Source: Lachnospiraceae bacterium (GTDB lineage: Bacteria > Bacillota > Clostridia > Lachnospirales > Lachnospiraceae). Taken from it: a stretch of DNA of 7,511 nucleotides. A program made the translations under genes and the position numbers. The notes beneath the pieces were generated by a model. It ran no database searches. It was not told where the DNA came from and worked only from the letters and a program-made list of their open reading frames with translations. The stretch spans positions 1 through 7,511 of the forward strand of contig JAFVEU010000208.1 in assembly GCA_017475845.1 (NCBI GenBank). The letters run 5' to 3'. Shown in pieces: positions 6,230-7,511 of this stretch; the stretch's first letter is position 1, and every line of letters starts with the position of its first letter.

Positions 6230-7075
6230 ATGCTTGTAAATATGAATGCCGTGCTTCTGCCGGCAAAAAAGGATCATTACGGAGTCGGACTTTTTAATGC
6301 GGTAAATCTTGAAATGCTGAACGGCATAATGGATGCAGCGGAAGGACTTAAGGCTCCGGTCATCATCGGAACCGCCGAGATCCTTCTCAAAGCCGCCGGT
6401 ATAAAGGAGGTGGCCGCCATGGTAAAGTCACGCTCAGAAGACTCTCCTGTCCCGGTGGTGCTCCACTACGATCACGGCCTGACCTTTGAAAAGTGCATGG
6501 AGGCCATAAAAGCGGGATTCACCTCCGTCATGTATGACTGTTCCACCGCTTCCTATGAGGAAAATGTTGAGCGGGTAGCGGAGATGGTAAAGATCGCCCA
6601 CGCCGTCGGCGTGACCGTTGAAGGAGAGCTGGGGCACGTAGGAGACAATGAGGGAGCAGGCAGGCTTGAAAAGCCCGATGACTATTATACAGACCCTTCG
6701 GTGGCAGCGGATTTTGTGAACCGGACCCATGTTGATGCTCTTGCCATAGCGGTTGGAAATGCCCACGGGGATTATAAGTTCCCTCCAAAGCTTGATTTTG
6801 ACCGTATCTCAGAGATCGCGGCCGCTGTTGATGTGCCTCTGGTGCTCCACGGCGGAAGCGGCCTGTCGGATGATGATTTCAGGGAAGCCATAAAAAGAGG
6901 CATAGCAAAGATCAATATATTCACGGATATAAACAAGGCACAGGTCCGGGGAATGCAGGAAGGCATTGCCGCGGGCGTAAATAATGCCTTTGACCTTGCC
7001 GAATACGAGGTTAAGGCTGTCCGGAAGGTAGTGGAGGAAAAGATCCTTCTCTTTTCCGGTGACGGAAAGGCATAA
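6230..7075 (+). CDS. Class II fructose/tagatose-bisphosphate aldolase family protein (GatY/KbaY-like)
   Basis: A 281-residue zinc aldolase, splitting a ketose 1,6-bisphosphate (or related phosphorylated ketose) into dihydroxyacetone phosphate and an aldehyde. Key residues fall within one position of E. coli KbaY: catalytic D81 and Zn ligand H82 in VLHYDHG, Zn ligands H179 in NAHGDY and H207 in VLHGGSGL, and the phosphate-binding NIFTD (229-233). VEGELGHVGDNEG (130-142) is the conserved glutamate loop. Length is typical of the GatY/KbaY branch rather than of the longer FbaA enzymes. Differences from the common pattern include MYDCS (101-105) where MIDGS is usual and HYDHG where HLDHG or HLDHH is usual. 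It is divergent from a PfkB kinase, which suggests a joint sugar-phosphate route. FBP versus TBP use cannot be decided here. Confidence 0.92.
   Translation: MLVNMNAVLLPAKKDHYGVGLFNAVNLEMLNGIMDAAEGLKAPVIIGTAEILLKAAGIKEVAAMVKSRSEDSPVPVVLHYDHGLTFEKCMEAIKAGFTSVMYDCSTASYEENVERVAEMVKIAHAVGVTVEGELGHVGDNEGAGRLEKPDDYYTDPSVAADFVNRTHVDALAIAVGNAHGDYKFPPKLDFDRISEIAAAVDVPLVLHGGSGLSDDDFREAIKRGIAKINIFTDINKAQVRGMQEGIAAGVNNAFDLAEYEVKAVRKVVEEKILLFSGDGKA
7051..7070. terminator. Possible hairpin at the convergent gene ends, weak
   Basis: CTTTTCCG and CGGAAAGG form an 8-bp stem (one G-T pair) around GTGA, over the last codons of the aldolase. It lies 3 to 14 bases from the two convergent stops, where a shared terminator would be expected. 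No T-run follows on either strand, so intrinsic termination is doubtful. Confidence 0.25.
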
Positions 7076-7083
7076 ATATCAGA

Positions 7084-7511
7084 TCAGCCTGTCTTAAGTC
7101 CGGGAAACCCGTTCTGCCTTAACGCCTCATAAAGCACTACAGCAACGGAATTGGCCAGATTAAGGGAACGGATACCGTACCCCATGGGTATCCTTATGCA
7201 GGCTTCCGGATCTGCTTTCAGGATGTCCTCCGGAATGCCGCCCCCTTCCCGTCCGAACATTATGAAATCATCCGGGGAATATCTCACATCTGTATAGCTT
7301 TGTCTTCCCTTTGTAGTGGCAAGCCATATCTTCGCCCCGGGATGCTTCTCCTTAAAAGTCTCATAATTCATGTATCTTTCCACATTGAGCTTATCCCAGT
7401 AATCCATTCCGGCTCTCTTTAACAGTTTGTCGTTTAATATGAATCCAAGGGGTTCAATGAGATGCAGGGAAGACCCCGTCGCAACACAGGTCCTTCCGAT
7501 ATTTCCGGTAT
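7084..7511 (-). CDS. trmL: tRNA (cytidine(34)-2'-O)-methyltransferase, N-terminus beyond right edge
   Basis: The frame is open from the right edge to TGA at 7084-7086, giving 141 complete residues; the start lies outside, probably some 10 to 20 codons away given the usual length of 150-165. It is a SPOUT-fold methyltransferase that 2'-O-methylates the wobble base 34 of tRNA-Leu isoacceptors using S-adenosylmethionine. The visible N-terminal segment TGNIGRTCVATG is motif 1. FGREGGGIP is the motif 2 glycine-rich loop, and IPMGYGIRSLNLANSVAVVLYEA is motif 3, forming the trefoil knot and cofactor site. The internal ATG at 7407 (in GMDYWDKL) is not the start because homology continues upstream. 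It converges with the aldolase and is a housekeeping gene unrelated in function to its neighbours. Confidence 0.95.
   Translation of the reverse strand, partial: TGNIGRTCVATGSSLHLIEPLGFILNDKLLKRAGMDYWDKLNVERYMNYETFKEKHPGAKIWLATTKGRQSYTDVRYSPDDFIMFGREGGGIPEDILKADPEACIRIPMGYGIRSLNLANSVAVVLYEALRQNGFPGLKTG

Noticed and set aside
7084..7407. TrmL starting at the internal ATG at 7407
   Set aside because: Clear TrmL homology (TGNIGRTC onwards) continues in frame to the right edge, so the gene is partial there.

Overview
The window looks like chromosomal DNA of a Gram-positive anaerobe of the Bacillota, probably class Clostridia and perhaps Lachnospiraceae. This is an inference from strong purine-rich ribosome binding sites, compact gene packing, near-balanced base composition and the type of proteins present: a TIR-membrane-propeller protein, a GufA-type ZIP transporter, a bacterial MIF-like tautomerase and TrmL. 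No rRNA, tRNA, CRISPR array, insertion sequence or phage gene was seen.

Layout. From about 5670 leftwards runs a five-gene minus-strand cluster: a PfkB sugar kinase (5608-4490), a MIF/tautomerase-like protein (4417-4073), a ZIP metal transporter (4020-3238), a DHH/DHHA1 phosphoesterase with a long C-terminal extension (3218-1704), and a TIR domain protein with one membrane helix and a beta-propeller (1703 to beyond the left edge). Gaps are 72, 52, 19 and 0 bases, so the cluster may be one operon; the last two genes are joined stop-to-start and probably translationally coupled. To the right of a 200-base divergent control region are a short leader ORF (5821-5910), the C-terminal half of an EAL domain (5903-6184) and a class II sugar-bisphosphate aldolase (6230-7075), all on the plus strand. 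The tRNA methyltransferase gene trmL enters from the right edge on the minus strand and converges on the aldolase with 8 bases between stops.

How the parts may work together. The PfkB kinase and the class II aldolase flank a shared promoter region and could form a phosphorylate-then-cleave sugar route, although the substrate cannot be read from the sequence. The control region holds a perfect 12-bp inverted repeat directly downstream of a plausible extended -10 promoter, and a 13-bp palindrome inside the kinase promoter. The candidate for an undescribed system is the coupled DHH phosphoesterase plus TIR-TM-propeller pair. The TIR domain keeps the glutamate used by TIR NADases, a propeller probably lies outside the membrane, and the partner is a nucleotide phosphoesterase with an unusual duplicated C-terminal module. 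A signalling or defence role is inference only. The EAL fragment lacks the first half of the domain and looks like the remnant of a c-di-GMP phosphodiesterase gene.
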